A stretch of DNA of 34,857 bases from positions 1 through 34,857 of the forward strand of contig NZ_JAHKRO010000097.1 of the NCBI RefSeq assembly GCF_019396325.1. The letters are read 5' to 3'. Below are positions 14,107 to 22,928 of the stretch, piece by piece. A program made the position numbers and the translations under genes. The notes beneath the pieces were generated by a model, which ran no database searches, was not told the origin of the DNA, and worked only from the letters and a program-made list of their open reading frames with translations. Each line of letters starts with the position of its first letter. The stretch's first letter is position 1. The DNA is from Nonomuraea ceibae. Its GTDB lineage: Bacteria > Actinomycetota > Actinomycetes > Streptosporangiales > Streptosporangiaceae.

Positions 14107-15131
14107 TATGGTCGGCGGCGCGGCCGGATCGCGGTGGCGGGGTCGCGGCGCCGGGCCAGGTAGGCGAGCCCGGCGACGGCCAGGGCGGCGCCCCACAGCG
14201 GCCACAGCATCTCCGGCAGCCAGGCGCCCAGCTCGTCGACGGCTCCCGGCGGGCCGGCCTGCTCACCCGTGAGCTTCTTGCGTACGTACATCAGCCCGGC
14301 GGACGTGATGGGCACGGCGACGATCAGCGCCGCGTACGCGGGAAGGCGGGCCGGGACCGGACGGCCGCGCAGGAACGGCACCCAGCGCGGCCAGATCTCG
14401 CCCCACGGCCGGACCAGGCCGAGCGTGAGGACCGCGCCGAGCAGGCCGAGCGTGGCGAGCCCCGCGCCGATCGGGGTGATCGAGGCGATGCTCGCGAGGA
14501 AGTCGTCGCTGATGCCGACGGGGATCCCGAGCAGCCAGCCGACGCGGGTGATCGCGTAGACGACGGGGACGGCGACCGCGACGGCGACGGCCCACCGCCC
14601 GGCCCGCAGCGCCCCATCCGCGCCGCCGGCGCGCTGGGCCCCCGCGAGCAGGGTGCGCGTTCCCAGCGCCATCAGGGCGACGCCGGCCGCCATCAGGATC
14701 AGCAGGTTGACCGTCGGCCAGGTCAGCATGGACACGATCAGCGAGAACTCGGCCTGCCCGGCGAGCACGGCCACGAGCATCACCGGCAGGTAGCCGGCGG
14801 TCATCATGATGCGCACGTCGGGCAGGAGCACCGCCAGCGCGGCGCCCGCCACGACGGCCACGACGGCGGCGGGCCGGGCGAGCGGCCCCCGGGCGGCGAG
14901 CGCGGCGACGACGCCCGCCACGAGCGCCGCCCCCGCCAGCGCGCCGCCCCCGGCCGCCGCCGGGAGGGGGTCGAGCAGCGTGTTGCCCACGCCCTCCCCG
15001 CCCGCGTCGAAGGGGTATCCCGGCCCGCCGGACGCCCAGAGGAGGCCGAGGACCAGGTAGCTCACCGACCAGGCGGCGACGATCACGAGGGGCACGGCGG
15101 AACGCCGGTGTCCTGGTTGAGAGGTGTTCAC
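14106..15131 (-). CDS. Polytopic membrane protein of unknown function, operon with two-component system
   Basis: 341 residues with about eight to ten hydrophobic helices (for example VPLVIVAAWSVSYLVLGLLW near 15, VAVLAGQAEFSLIVSMLTW near 120, and ALIVAVPITSAGLMYV near 270). A conserved-looking loop YPFDAGGEGVGNTLLDPLP follows the first helix. I see no transporter ATPase, MFS or permease signature. It is first in a coupled operon with a histidine kinase and response regulator, so it may be the sensor partner or the regulated output. I chose GTG 15131 (VNTSQPGHRRSAVP) because the first helix follows soon after; an in-frame ATG at 15173 would add 14 polar residues. There is no good ribosome binding site; a weak CACTCT six bases upstream could be a leaderless -10. 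Confidence 0.72.
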   Translation of the reverse strand: MNTSQPGHRRSAVPLVIVAAWSVSYLVLGLLWASGGPGYPFDAGGEGVGNTLLDPLPAAAGGGALAGAALVAGVVAALAARGPLARPAAVVAVVAGAALAVLLPDVRIMMTAGYLPVMLVAVLAGQAEFSLIVSMLTWPTVNLLILMAAGVALMALGTRTLLAGAQRAGGADGALRAGRWAVAVAVAVPVVYAITRVGWLLGIPVGISDDFLASIASITPIGAGLATLGLLGAVLTLGLVRPWGEIWPRWVPFLRGRPVPARLPAYAALIVAVPITSAGLMYVRKKLTGEQAGPPGAVDELGAWLPEMLWPLWGAALAVAGLAYLARRRDPATAIRPRRRP

Positions 15132-15223
15132 CGGCCCAGAGTGCCGCCCCGCCGCCCCCGCGCACATCGTCACCAGGTCGCGCCGGGGTCATCCTCAGGT
15201 CGCGCCCCCGCGGCCGGCGGCGG

Positions 15224-16411
15224 CTACCAGGCGACCGGGAGCCGCCGCACCCCGTACACCAGCGCCGTGTCCCGCATCGGCACCTCGTCCGGCGCGACCG
15301 CGAGGCGCAGCCCCGGGAAGCGGTCGAACAGCGCGCGGAAGCCGATGCGCATCTCGATGCGGGCGAGCTGCTGGCCCAGGCACTGGTGGACGCCGTGCCC
15401 GAAGGCCAGGTGGTGGCGGGCCTCGGCGCGGTCCAGGCGCAGGACGGCGGGGTCGGGGAAGCGGGCCGGGTCGCGGTTGACGGCGGGCAGGGCGAGCACG
15501 ACGGTCTCGCCCGCGCGGACCGTCCGGCCGCCCACCTCGGCGTCCTCCAGGGCCACCCGGCCGGGGGCGCCCAGGTGGACCACGGTCAGGTAGCGCAGCA
15601 GCTCCTCGACGGCGGTCTCGGTGAGCGACGGGTCGCGGCGGAACGCGTCGAGCCGGTCGGGGTGCCGCAGGAGGGCGAAGACGCCGAGGGCGAGCATGCC
15701 GGCGGTGGTCTCGTGCCCGGCGACCAGGAGCGTCAGGGCGATGTTGGTGAGCTCCTCGCCGGTCAGGTCGCTCCGGGTGACGAGCTCGCCGAGCAGGTCG
15801 TCACCGGGGCGGGCGCGGTGGCGGCGGACGAGCCCGGCCAGGTAGCCGGCGAGCTCGCCGACCGACGCCGTGGCCCGCTCCTCGGAGCTGGCCAGGTCCA
15901 GGGCGACGGCTGAGTGCTCCTGGAAGAAGGCGTGGTCGTCGTAAGGGACGCCGAGCAGCTCGCAGATGACCAGGGACGGGATCGGCAGTGCGTACGCCTG
16001 GACGAGGTCGGCGGGCGGGCCTTCGGCGGCCATGGCGTCGAGGCGGCGGGCGGCGATCTCGGCGACGCGCGGCTCCAGGCGCCGCATCCGCTGGACGGTG
16101 AAGCTGCCGGCGAGCAGTCGCCGGTAGCGGCTGTGGGCGGGCGGGTCCATGCCGCCGAACCAGCCGGGCGGGGCGGTGCCGTCGGCGCTCCGGGACCGGA
16201 CGTTGGGGCGGGGCAGCGGCGAGTGCCTGAGGTCGGCGCGCACGCTGAAGCGCGGGTCGGCCAGGACGGCGCGGGCGGGCTCGTACGCGGTCACCAGCCA
16301 GCCCCGGTGGCCGTCGGGGAAGGTGAGGGGGCCGACGGCGGGCCGGTCGGAGAGGGCGGCGGGCGGGTCGAACGGGCATCCAGGGGTGCGGCGGGTGGGC
16401 AGATCAGTCAT
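15224..16411 (-). CDS. Cytochrome P450
   Basis: 395 residues, the usual size of soluble bacterial class I P450s. Key motifs: I-helix AGHETTAG at 231-238 (acid-alcohol pair Glu-Thr), K-helix Glu270-x-x-Arg273 in EELLR, and the heme loop FGHGVHQCLGQQLARIE with proximal Cys344. The N-terminus CPFDPPAAL is typical of the CYP105/CYP107 type. It needs ferredoxin and reductase from elsewhere; none is adjacent. Substrate unknown. The start ATG 16411 has AAGGAG ten bases upstream. It is likely repressed through the doubled operator directly upstream. The nearest genes (DUF4142 lipoprotein, two-component operon) do not suggest a biosynthetic cluster, so a xenobiotic or stand-alone tailoring role is equally possible. 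Confidence 0.95.
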   Translation of the reverse strand: MTDLPTRRTPGCPFDPPAALSDRPAVGPLTFPDGHRGWLVTAYEPARAVLADPRFSVRADLRHSPLPRPNVRSRSADGTAPPGWFGGMDPPAHSRYRRLLAGSFTVQRMRRLEPRVAEIAARRLDAMAAEGPPADLVQAYALPIPSLVICELLGVPYDDHAFFQEHSAVALDLASSEERATASVGELAGYLAGLVRRHRARPGDDLLGELVTRSDLTGEELTNIALTLLVAGHETTAGMLALGVFALLRHPDRLDAFRRDPSLTETAVEELLRYLTVVHLGAPGRVALEDAEVGGRTVRAGETVVLALPAVNRDPARFPDPAVLRLDRAEARHHLAFGHGVHQCLGQQLARIEMRIGFRALFDRFPGLRLAVAPDEVPMRDTALVYGVRRLPVAW

Positions 16412-16420
16412 GACAGCTCC

Positions 16421-16460
16421 TTGTGAGTGCAGTCTCTTAATTGAGAGTCTACTCTCACAA
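16421..16460 (-). promoter_or_regulatory. Two adjacent operator-like sites at the P450 promoter
   Basis: Site A, minus strand of 16441-16460, reads TTGTGAGAGTAGACTCTCAA and contains a perfect palindrome TGAGAGT-CT-ACTCTCA (16442-16457 on the plus strand). Site B, plus strand of 16421-16440, reads TTGTGAGTGCAGTCTCTTAA and matches site A at 16 of 20 positions, head to head with it. A -10-like TAGACT lies inside site A. The palindrome type is common for TetR-family repressors. Confidence 0.6.
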
Positions 16461-16479
16461 TCGAGCGGGCGGTGGCCGT

Positions 16480-17232
16480 TCAGACGGGCGGGGGGCTGGG
16501 GAAGGACTCGGGGCCGGTCAGGCCGGTGCTCTCCAGCAGGCGCTGGTGGTTGAGCACCGCCGCGTTGCAGGTCTCGGCGAACTTGCGGACGAGCGTGTTC
16601 TGGGTGCTGCCGCGTACGGCGCCGATGAGCCCGAAGATCTGCCCGTGCGCCAGCCGCAGCCACTTCACGAACGTGACGTCGTAGTCGCGGCCCGACCTGC
16701 CGGAGATGTCGGCCATCCAGCGCTGCTGCGTCTCGGTCGGCTCCACCGGCAGCCGGATGTCGAACCGCTTGGCCAGCTCCCTGGCCTCGACGTCGAGCCC
16801 GTGGTGCTGTTCGGCGATCTCGGCGCTGATCGTGCGCACCTTGCCGCTGGCGCCGCGCTGGACGGCCTCCTGCGCGATCGTCATCTCCCAGAGCGTGGCC
16901 AGCCGTACCTTCTTGATCAGGTCGCGGTCGGCGGGCGACAGCGGGCCGGACTCGGTGGGCCAGGTGAGGTCGTCACGCCGGCCGGGCGCGGGCGAGGCGG
17001 CGGGGGCGCCGGTGGGAGCGCCGGTGGGGGCGGGAGCGCCGGTGGGGTCGGTGAGGCTGGTGGCGGGCGGGGCCAGGCTCTCCTCCGGGATGTCGGTCTC
17101 CAGGAGGTCCGCCACCCGGGCCGTGTCGGCGCTGGGCAGGGCCGCCTGCCCGCCGCAGCCGGTCAGCAGCGCGGCGGCACACCAGGCGGCACAGCAGGCG
17201 GCGAGCAGGGTATGGCCGCGTCGGGGTCGCAC
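16480..17232 (-). CDS. DUF4142 lipoprotein
   Basis: 250 residues, predicted exported lipoprotein: basic N-terminus, hydrophobic stretch and lipobox LLTGC with Cys26. A low-complexity linker with Thr-Gly-Ala-Pro repeats (about 60-85) tethers a ferritin-like DUF4142 four-helix domain (about 95-240): LIKKVRLATLWEMTIAQEAV, IAEQHHGLDVEARELAKRF, and a final ETCNAAVLNHQRLL helix. The function of DUF4142 is not established. The start is GTG 17232, placing a positively charged MRPRRG before the signal; AGGGG lies about 10-14 nt upstream. It is downstream of the ArsR-like regulator with 98 bp between, in which I see no clear element. Confidence 0.88.
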   Translation of the reverse strand: MRPRRGHTLLAACCAAWCAAALLTGCGGQAALPSADTARVADLLETDIPEESLAPPATSLTDPTGAPAPTGAPTGAPAASPAPGRRDDLTWPTESGPLSPADRDLIKKVRLATLWEMTIAQEAVQRGASGKVRTISAEIAEQHHGLDVEARELAKRFDIRLPVEPTETQQRWMADISGRSGRDYDVTFVKWLRLAHGQIFGLIGAVRGSTQNTLVRKFAETCNAAVLNHQRLLESTGLTGPESFPSPPPV

Positions 17233-17330
17233 GTGCCCTCATCCCCTTCCGGTTCTCGCTGGTCGGCAGGAGGTACGCAGGCCGTCCCCGGCGCGTTCAC
17301 CGGTATGCGCGGAAGTGATGAGGGCGGCCC

Positions 17331-17915
17331 CTAGGAGTCCGTCATGCCTGTGGGCAGGACGTCAAAGTGGATGACGACGTGCCCGGTGCCGGGGGCGTCG
17401 TGGGAGCGGCTGTCGGAGCGGGCCCGGTAGCGTTCCATCACCTCGAACACCTCGTCGCGCAGGTCGCGGGTCTCGTCGGGGGTCAGGCGCAGGGAGCGGC
17501 GGCCGAGGACGCTGGCCTCTACCCACTCCTTGGGGGTGCGCGGCTCCTCCTCGCGCCATCGGGCCAGCTCGGCGCCGCGCCGCCGGACGAGGTCGTCGAG
17601 GAGGAACTCCAGCGCGCCGGCCGTCTCGGGGTCGCCGGGCGGGTCGCCGTAGGAGAAGCCGCCGGGCACCACCCGCCAGTACTTCTCCTTGCCTCGGCCC
17701 AGCTCGGGGGCGATCTCGATCATCCCGTGCCTGGCCAGCTCGCGCAGGTGGTAGCTGGTGGCGCCGGTGTTCTGCGTCACGAGGGCGGCGAGCCGGGTGG
17801 CGGTGGAGGGGCCGTGCTCGTCCAGCAGCTCGTACAGGCGCAGGCGGAGCGGGTGGGCGAAGGACTTGAGCGCGCTCGCGTCGAGTTTCCGCGCGGAAGG
17901 GCTCTTGCGGGACAT
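17331..17915 (-). CDS. ArsR-like winged-helix transcriptional regulator
   Basis: 194 residues. The N-terminal winged helix is clear: SALKSFAHPLRLRLYELLDEHGP split around residue 20, TRLAALVTQNTGATSYHLRELARHGMIE near 42, and the wing GRGKEKYWRVV near 75. The C-terminal half (about 100-194) is helical with EEEPRTPKEWVEASVLGRRS and probably serves dimerisation or ligand binding. No metal-binding CxC is present, so a metal sensor is unlikely. It is divergent from an MFS exporter and probably represses both. I chose ATG 17915 (MSRKSPSAR); a GTG at 17927 in the same frame is possible. Confidence 0.88.
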   Translation of the reverse strand: MSRKSPSARKLDASALKSFAHPLRLRLYELLDEHGPSTATRLAALVTQNTGATSYHLRELARHGMIEIAPELGRGKEKYWRVVPGGFSYGDPPGDPETAGALEFLLDDLVRRRGAELARWREEEPRTPKEWVEASVLGRRSLRLTPDETRDLRDEVFEVMERYRARSDSRSHDAPGTGHVVIHFDVLPTGMTDS

Positions 17916-17984
17916 CACTGTGCACACCTATCTTTGCAAAGGTTCATTTGCACACTTTTCCTTACACACTATCGGAGTGCCCCG
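17916..17984. promoter_or_regulatory. Divergent operator region with symmetric three-part motif
   Basis: A central 10-bp palindrome CTTTGCAAAG (17932-17941) is flanked at exactly equal distance by TGTGCA (17919-17924) and its complement TGCACA (17949-17954), eight bases on each side of TTTGCAAA. This is the likely binding site for the ArsR-like regulator. GGAG at 17974-17977 is the ribosome binding site of the MFS gene. Confidence 0.6.
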
Positions 17985-19217
17985 GTGAATCGATCGTTCG
18001 GCTTCCTGTTGTCGTCGGCCACGCTGTCGAACCTGGCCGACGGCGTGCTCAAGGTGGGCGCGCCGCTGCTGGCGGTGTCGTTCACCCGCTCCCCCGCGCA
18101 GGTGGCGCTCGTCGGCGCGGCCACCACGCTGCCGTGGCTGCTGTTCGCGCTGCCCGCCGGGGCGCTGGCCGACCGGCTGGACCGGCGGCGGATCATGGTG
18201 ACGGCGAACGCGCTGCGCGCGGGCGTGCTCGTGGCCGCCGGCGCGCTGGCCGTGCTCGGGCTGATGAACCTGTGGGTCATGCTGGCCGCCGTGCTGCTGG
18301 CGAGCGTGGCCGAGGTGCTCGCCGACACCTCCGCGCAGTCCGTGCTGCCGATGGCGGTCGAGCCCCAGGCCCTCACGCGGGCCAACGGGCGGCTGCAGAG
18401 CGCCCAGATGATCGGCAACGAGTTCGCCGGCTCCCCGCTCGCGGGCGTCCTCGTCACCCTCCTGCCCGCCGCCGTCTTCGGCGGGCCCGGCCTCCTGTAC
18501 GCCGCGGCCGGGCTGCTCCTGCTGGGCATGCGGGGCTCCTACCAGCCGGCGGGCGCCCGGCGGCCCATGGCCGGGGAGATCGCCGAGGCGCTGCGCTGGC
18601 TGTGGTCGCAGCGGTTCCTGCGGGCGCTGGCCCTGACCGCCGGGACGCTGAACTTCGCCACCGCCGCCTACTGGGGGGTGTTCGTGCTGTGGCTGGTCGG
18701 CGAGGAGTCGCGGTTCGGGCTGGAGCCGAGCGGCTACGGGCTCATGCTGACCGTGTTCGCCGCCGGGGCGGCGGCCGGGGCGCTGGTGTCGGAGCGGATC
18801 TCCGGGGTGCTCGGCGAGGGCCGGACGCTGATCGGCATGTGGCTGCTCAACACCCTGCTGCACCTGGTGCCGCTGTTCGTGCCCGTCACCTGGCTGCTCT
18901 ACCCGACGGCGCTGCTGTGGGGCATCTCCAGCGCGGTGTCCAACGTGCTCGTCATCTCCACCCGGCAGCGGCTGATCCCCACCGAGCTGCTGGGCCGGGT
19001 GAACGCCGCCTACCGGCTGATCGGCATGGGCGGGATGCCCGTCGGGGCCGCGCTCGGCGGCGTCCTGGGCGAGGCGGCCGGGCTGCCCGCGGTGTTCGGC
19101 GGGTCCGTCGTGCTGTCGCTCGTGGCCGTCGGCCTGCTCTGGCGTGTCGTTCGCGGGCGAATTTCCGCGCCGTTGACCAGCCAAGCTACGATTCCCGACA
19201 TATCCAGATCACGTTAG
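17985..19217 (+). CDS. MFS exporter (DHA3-like)
   Basis: 410 residues with 12 predicted transmembrane helices. It begins FGFLLSSATLSNLADGVLKV and has motif A-like ALADRLDRRRI near 60, then LMNLWVMLAAVLLASVAEVL and DTSAQSVLPMAVEPQALTRA, followed by NGRLQSAQMIGNEFAGSPLAG. These features are typical of the macrolide/drug-efflux DHA3 group. Start GTG 17985, seven bases after GGAG. Control by the divergent ArsR-like regulator is likely. Substrate unknown; drug or metabolite efflux is inferred from the family. Confidence 0.9.
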   Translation: MNRSFGFLLSSATLSNLADGVLKVGAPLLAVSFTRSPAQVALVGAATTLPWLLFALPAGALADRLDRRRIMVTANALRAGVLVAAGALAVLGLMNLWVMLAAVLLASVAEVLADTSAQSVLPMAVEPQALTRANGRLQSAQMIGNEFAGSPLAGVLVTLLPAAVFGGPGLLYAAAGLLLLGMRGSYQPAGARRPMAGEIAEALRWLWSQRFLRALALTAGTLNFATAAYWGVFVLWLVGEESRFGLEPSGYGLMLTVFAAGAAAGALVSERISGVLGEGRTLIGMWLLNTLLHLVPLFVPVTWLLYPTALLWGISSAVSNVLVISTRQRLIPTELLGRVNAAYRLIGMGGMPVGAALGGVLGEAAGLPAVFGGSVVLSLVAVGLLWRVVRGRISAPLTSQATIPDISRSR

Positions 19218-19273
19218 GCACCCAAAGCTGCGCGCAGAGATGACATGATTACCCCTGTCAAAGAGGGGATGGT

Positions 19274-20083
19274 ATGCGGCGGGAGATCGGCGGACGGTAC
19301 CTCCTGAACGAGGAGGCCGGTCGTGGGGGCATGGGCGTCGTCTGGCGCGCGTTCGATCAGCTTCTGCACCGTGAGGTGGCGCTCAAGGAGCTGACGCTCG
19401 CCGGCGAGGCCGAGATGGTGCGCCGTCGTGTCCTTCGCGAGGCGAGGATGGCGGCCCGGCTCAGCCACCCCAACATCGTCACGGTCCACGACCTCATGGA
19501 AGAGGGCGGCAAGCTCTGGATCGTGATGGAGTACCTCGACGGGCTGTCGCTGCACCAGCTCCTGTCGCAGGTCGGCACGCTGCCGGCGCAGTCGGTGGCG
19601 GCCATCGGCCAGCACCTGCTCGCCGCGCTGCGCACCGCGCACCAGGCCGGCGTGCTGCACCGTGACGTCAAGCCCGCCAACGTCATGCTGACGGGCGAGC
19701 GGGTCGTGCTGAGCGACTTCGGCATAGCGACCGCCGAGGGTGACATCCGCATGACGACCTCGCGGCGGCTGCGCGGCACCCCCGCGTTCATGGCCCCCGA
19801 GCGGCTCTACGGCGGCCCGGCCAGCAAGGAGGCCGACATGTGGTCGTTCGGCGCCACCCTCTACAGCGCCATCGAGGGCCAGCCGCCCTACCCGGGGCAG
19901 GACGCCGCGACCGTGCTCGGCATGGCCCGCAGCGGCCGGTTCCCGCCGCCGCGCCGGGCCGGCGTGATGCGCCCGCTCATCGAGGGCCTGCTGCACCACG
20001 ACCCCGTGCGCCGCTTCACCCCGGAGCAGACCGCGGGGCTGCTGGCGGGCATGCGCGCCAGCAGCTATCAGGCGGCGATCTAG
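19274..20083 (+). CDS. Soluble Hanks-type Ser/Thr protein kinase
   Basis: 269 residues, only a kinase domain. All main motifs are intact: glycine loop GRGGMGVV (16-23), Lys38 in VALKEL, catalytic loop HRDVKPANV with Asp131, DFG 148-150, an activation loop with TTSRRLRGTPAF, and APE 174-176. Unlike PknA/PknB types it lacks a transmembrane helix and any C-terminal sensor, so it is cytosolic. The start ATG 19274 has AGAGGGG five bases upstream. It lies 56 bp after the MFS gene and shares its stop codon tetranucleotide with the convergent acyltransferase gene. Substrates unknown. Confidence 0.93.
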   Translation: MRREIGGRYLLNEEAGRGGMGVVWRAFDQLLHREVALKELTLAGEAEMVRRRVLREARMAARLSHPNIVTVHDLMEEGGKLWIVMEYLDGLSLHQLLSQVGTLPAQSVAAIGQHLLAALRTAHQAGVLHRDVKPANVMLTGERVVLSDFGIATAEGDIRMTTSRRLRGTPAFMAPERLYGGPASKEADMWSFGATLYSAIEGQPPYPGQDAATVLGMARSGRFPPPRRAGVMRPLIEGLLHHDPVRRFTPEQTAGLLAGMRASSYQAAI

Positions 20084-20832
20084 TCCTCCCGCTTGGCGGC
20101 CCTGGCCTCGGCCTCGGCGGCGTCCATCGCGGCGGCCTCCTCCGGGGTCGGCGCGGTGCCGCCCAGGTGCGCCGGCTGCCACCACACGCCCGGCGGGATC
20201 TCCGGGTAGGTGCGCTGCGCCCGGTCGACCAGCGCCGTCAGCCGCTCGCGCAGGTCGGCCGCGTGCTCGTTGACGTCCTCGCCGCGCTTGGGGTGCATCG
20301 GCTCGCCCACCAGGATCGTGATCGGCACGTGCCGCTGGAGGAGCTGCTTCTTCCTGCCCTTGGTCCACAGCCGCTGGCTGCCCCACAGCGCCACCGGGAT
20401 CACCGGGACCTTGGTCGCCTGCGCCATCCGGATCGCGCCGTTCTTGATCTCCTTGACGGTGAACGACCGGCTGATCGTGGCCTCGGCGAACACGCCCACC
20501 ACCTCGCCGGCCTTCAGCATGCGCAGCGCCGTCGCGTAGGAGCCCGCGCCCGCCCCCCGGTCGACCGGGATGTGGTGCATGCCGCGCATCAGCGGCCCGG
20601 AGATCCGGTGGTCGAACACGTCCTGCTTGGCCATGAACCGCACCAGCCGCTTGGACGGCAGCGCGCCGAACCCGGCGAAGATGAAGTCCAGATAGCTGAT
20701 GTGGTTGCTCACCAGCACCGCGCCGCCGGAACGCGGCACGTTGTCGGTGCCCTCCAAGTGGAAGCGGTAGTCGAGCACGCGAAAGAGGGTCCGCGCGGCG
20801 GCGATCACCGGCGGGTACACGATCTCAGCCAT
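20080..20832 (-). CDS. 1-acylglycerol-3-phosphate acyltransferase family protein (PlsC-like)
   Basis: 250 residues. Acyltransferase motif I is SNHISYLD with His44 and Asp49 (HX4D); motif III appears as VFAEATISRS, where the usual FPEGTRS is altered; motif IV is VPVIPVALWG. It probably acylates lysophosphatidic acid or a related lipid at the inner membrane; there is no strong transmembrane helix beyond IVYPPVIAAARTLFRVL at the N-terminus. The C-terminal 40 residues are Ala/Glu-rich and charged. The start ATG 20832 fits a leaderless promoter (TACCGT at 20839-20844). It ends tail-to-tail with the kinase gene on a shared CTAG. Confidence 0.9.
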   Translation of the reverse strand: MAEIVYPPVIAAARTLFRVLDYRFHLEGTDNVPRSGGAVLVSNHISYLDFIFAGFGALPSKRLVRFMAKQDVFDHRISGPLMRGMHHIPVDRGAGAGSYATALRMLKAGEVVGVFAEATISRSFTVKEIKNGAIRMAQATKVPVIPVALWGSQRLWTKGRKKQLLQRHVPITILVGEPMHPKRGEDVNEHAADLRERLTALVDRAQRTYPEIPPGVWWQPAHLGGTAPTPEEAAAMDAAEAEARAAKRED

Positions 20833-20838
20833 GTGCAG

Positions 20839-20844
20839 ACGGTA
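20839..20844 (-). promoter_or_regulatory. Leaderless -10 box of the PlsC-like gene
   Basis: TACCGT on the minus strand, 6 nt before the ATG at 20832; no ribosome binding site lies between. Confidence 0.5.
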
Positions 20845-20899
20845 GCCTACCCGGCCGGCCCTCCACGCCGGGGTGCTTGCCAGGGCGTCATAACGGGCA

Positions 20900-20905
20900 G
20901 ATGTT
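20900..20905 (+). promoter_or_regulatory. Possible leaderless -10 box of dhaK
   Basis: GATGTT ends 6 nt before the ATG at 20912 and TTGCCA lies 17-18 nt upstream of it. No ribosome binding site is visible. Weak but consistent with the other leaderless starts here. Confidence 0.35.
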
Positions 20906-20911
20906 CTCACC

Positions 20912-21891
20912 ATGAAGAAGCTCATCAACACGGCCGAGTCCGTGGTTGAGGACGCGCTGAACGGCCTGGCCGCGGCCCACCCGTCCCTGCGGGTGCGCGA
21001 CCGCGTGGTCTACCGGGCCGACGCGCCGAGGCCGGGGAAGGTGGCGCTGGTCTCCGGCGGCGGCTCCGGCCACGAGCCGCTGCACGCCGGCTTCGTCGGC
21101 CACGGCATGCTGGACGCCGCCTGCCCCGGCGACGTCTTCACCTCGCCGGTGCCCGACCAGATCCTCGACGCCACCAGGGCCGTCGACGGCGGCGCCGGGG
21201 TGCTCCACGTCGTCAAGAACTACACCGGCGACGTGCTCAACTTCGAGATGGCCGCCGAGCTGTGCGCGGGCGTCGAGGTGGCGAAGGTGATCGTCGACGA
21301 CGACGTGGCCGTGCAGGACTCCCTCTACACCGCCGGGCGGCGCGGCACCGGGGCCACGGTGTTCGTGGAGAAGATCGCCGGGGCGCTGGCCGAGGAGGGC
21401 GCGCCGCTGGCCGAGGTGGCCCGGGTGGCCGCCGACGTGGACGGGCGGAGCCGTTCGTTCGGGATCGCGCTCACCTCCTGCACCTCCCCCGCCGCCGGCA
21501 AGCCCACCTTCGACCTGCCCGGCGACGAGGTGGAGCTCGGCATCGGCATCCACGGCGAGCCCGGCCGCGCCCGCGTCCCGCTGGTGTCGGCGCGCGAGCT
21601 GGCCGCGATCGCGATGGAGGCGATCCACGGCGACCTGCCGCTGCGCGGCGACCTGCTCGTCATGGTCAACGGCATGGGCTCGACCCCGCTGATGGAGCTG
21701 TACGTGGTCTTCGCCGAGGTGGAGTCGTTCGTGCGGGGCAAGGGGGCACGGGTGACGCGCTCGCTGGTGGGTAACTACGTGACGAGCCTGGACATGCAGG
21801 GCTTCTCGGTGACCGTGTGCCGGCTCGACGACGACCTGACGCGCCTTTGGGACGCACCGGTCGAGACTCCGGGGCTGCGCTGGGGGCGCTG

Positions 21892-21892
<1 letters not shown>
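20912..21892 (+). CDS. dhaK: Dihydroxyacetone kinase subunit DhaK
   Basis: 326 residues. DhaK binds dihydroxyacetone covalently through a histidine. Here this is His214 in GIGIHGEPGRARVPL. Also present are the substrate pocket SGGGSGHEPLHAGFVGHGML (48-67) and KNYTGDVLNFEMA near 102, plus NGMGSTPLMELYV near 250. It works with DhaL (the ADP-carrying subunit) and DhaM (phosphoryl donor), using phosphoenolpyruvate through EI and HPr, to make dihydroxyacetone phosphate. The three genes overlap (TGATG and CTGATG junctions). No DhaR/DhaS-type regulator is adjacent. Confidence 0.96.
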
Positions 21893-22553
<661 letters not shown>

Positions 22554-22554
<1 letters not shown>

Positions 22555-22928
22555 TGGTCGGGCTCATCCTCATCTCGCACAGCGCCGGGCTGGCCGCCGA
22601 GGTGGCCTCGCTGGCCCGGTGCATCGCCGGCGACCGGGTGCGGGTCGCCGCGTGCGGCGGCACCGGCGACGGCCGCACCGGCACCAGCGTGGACCTCATC
22701 GACCAGGCCGTCGAGCAGGTCGACGAGGGCGACGGCGTGGTGCTCATCCCGGACCTCGGCAGCTCGGTGCTGACCGCCAGGCTGCTAGTGGAGCCGGGCC
22801 GGGTGGTGCTGGCCGACGTGCCGTTCGTGGAGGGCGCGATCGCCGCCGCCGTCGCGGCGGGCGGCGGCGCGCCGCTGGCCACCGTGCTGTCGGCCGCCGA
22901 GGAGGCCCGCACCCAGCGCAAGCTCTAG
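22554..22928 (+). CDS. dhaM: Minimal DhaM phosphotransferase subunit (EIIA-Man type)
   Basis: 124 residues: only the EIIA-Mannose-like domain, with the phosphorylated His9 in LILISHSAGLAAEV and the closing DVPFVEGAIAAAVAAGGG. Enterobacterial DhaM also carries fused HPr and EI-like domains, which are absent here, so general EI and HPr must come from elsewhere. ATG 22554 overlaps the dhaL stop by one base. The stop TAG shares CTAG (22925-22928) with the stop of the convergent TPP-enzyme gene. Confidence 0.93.
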
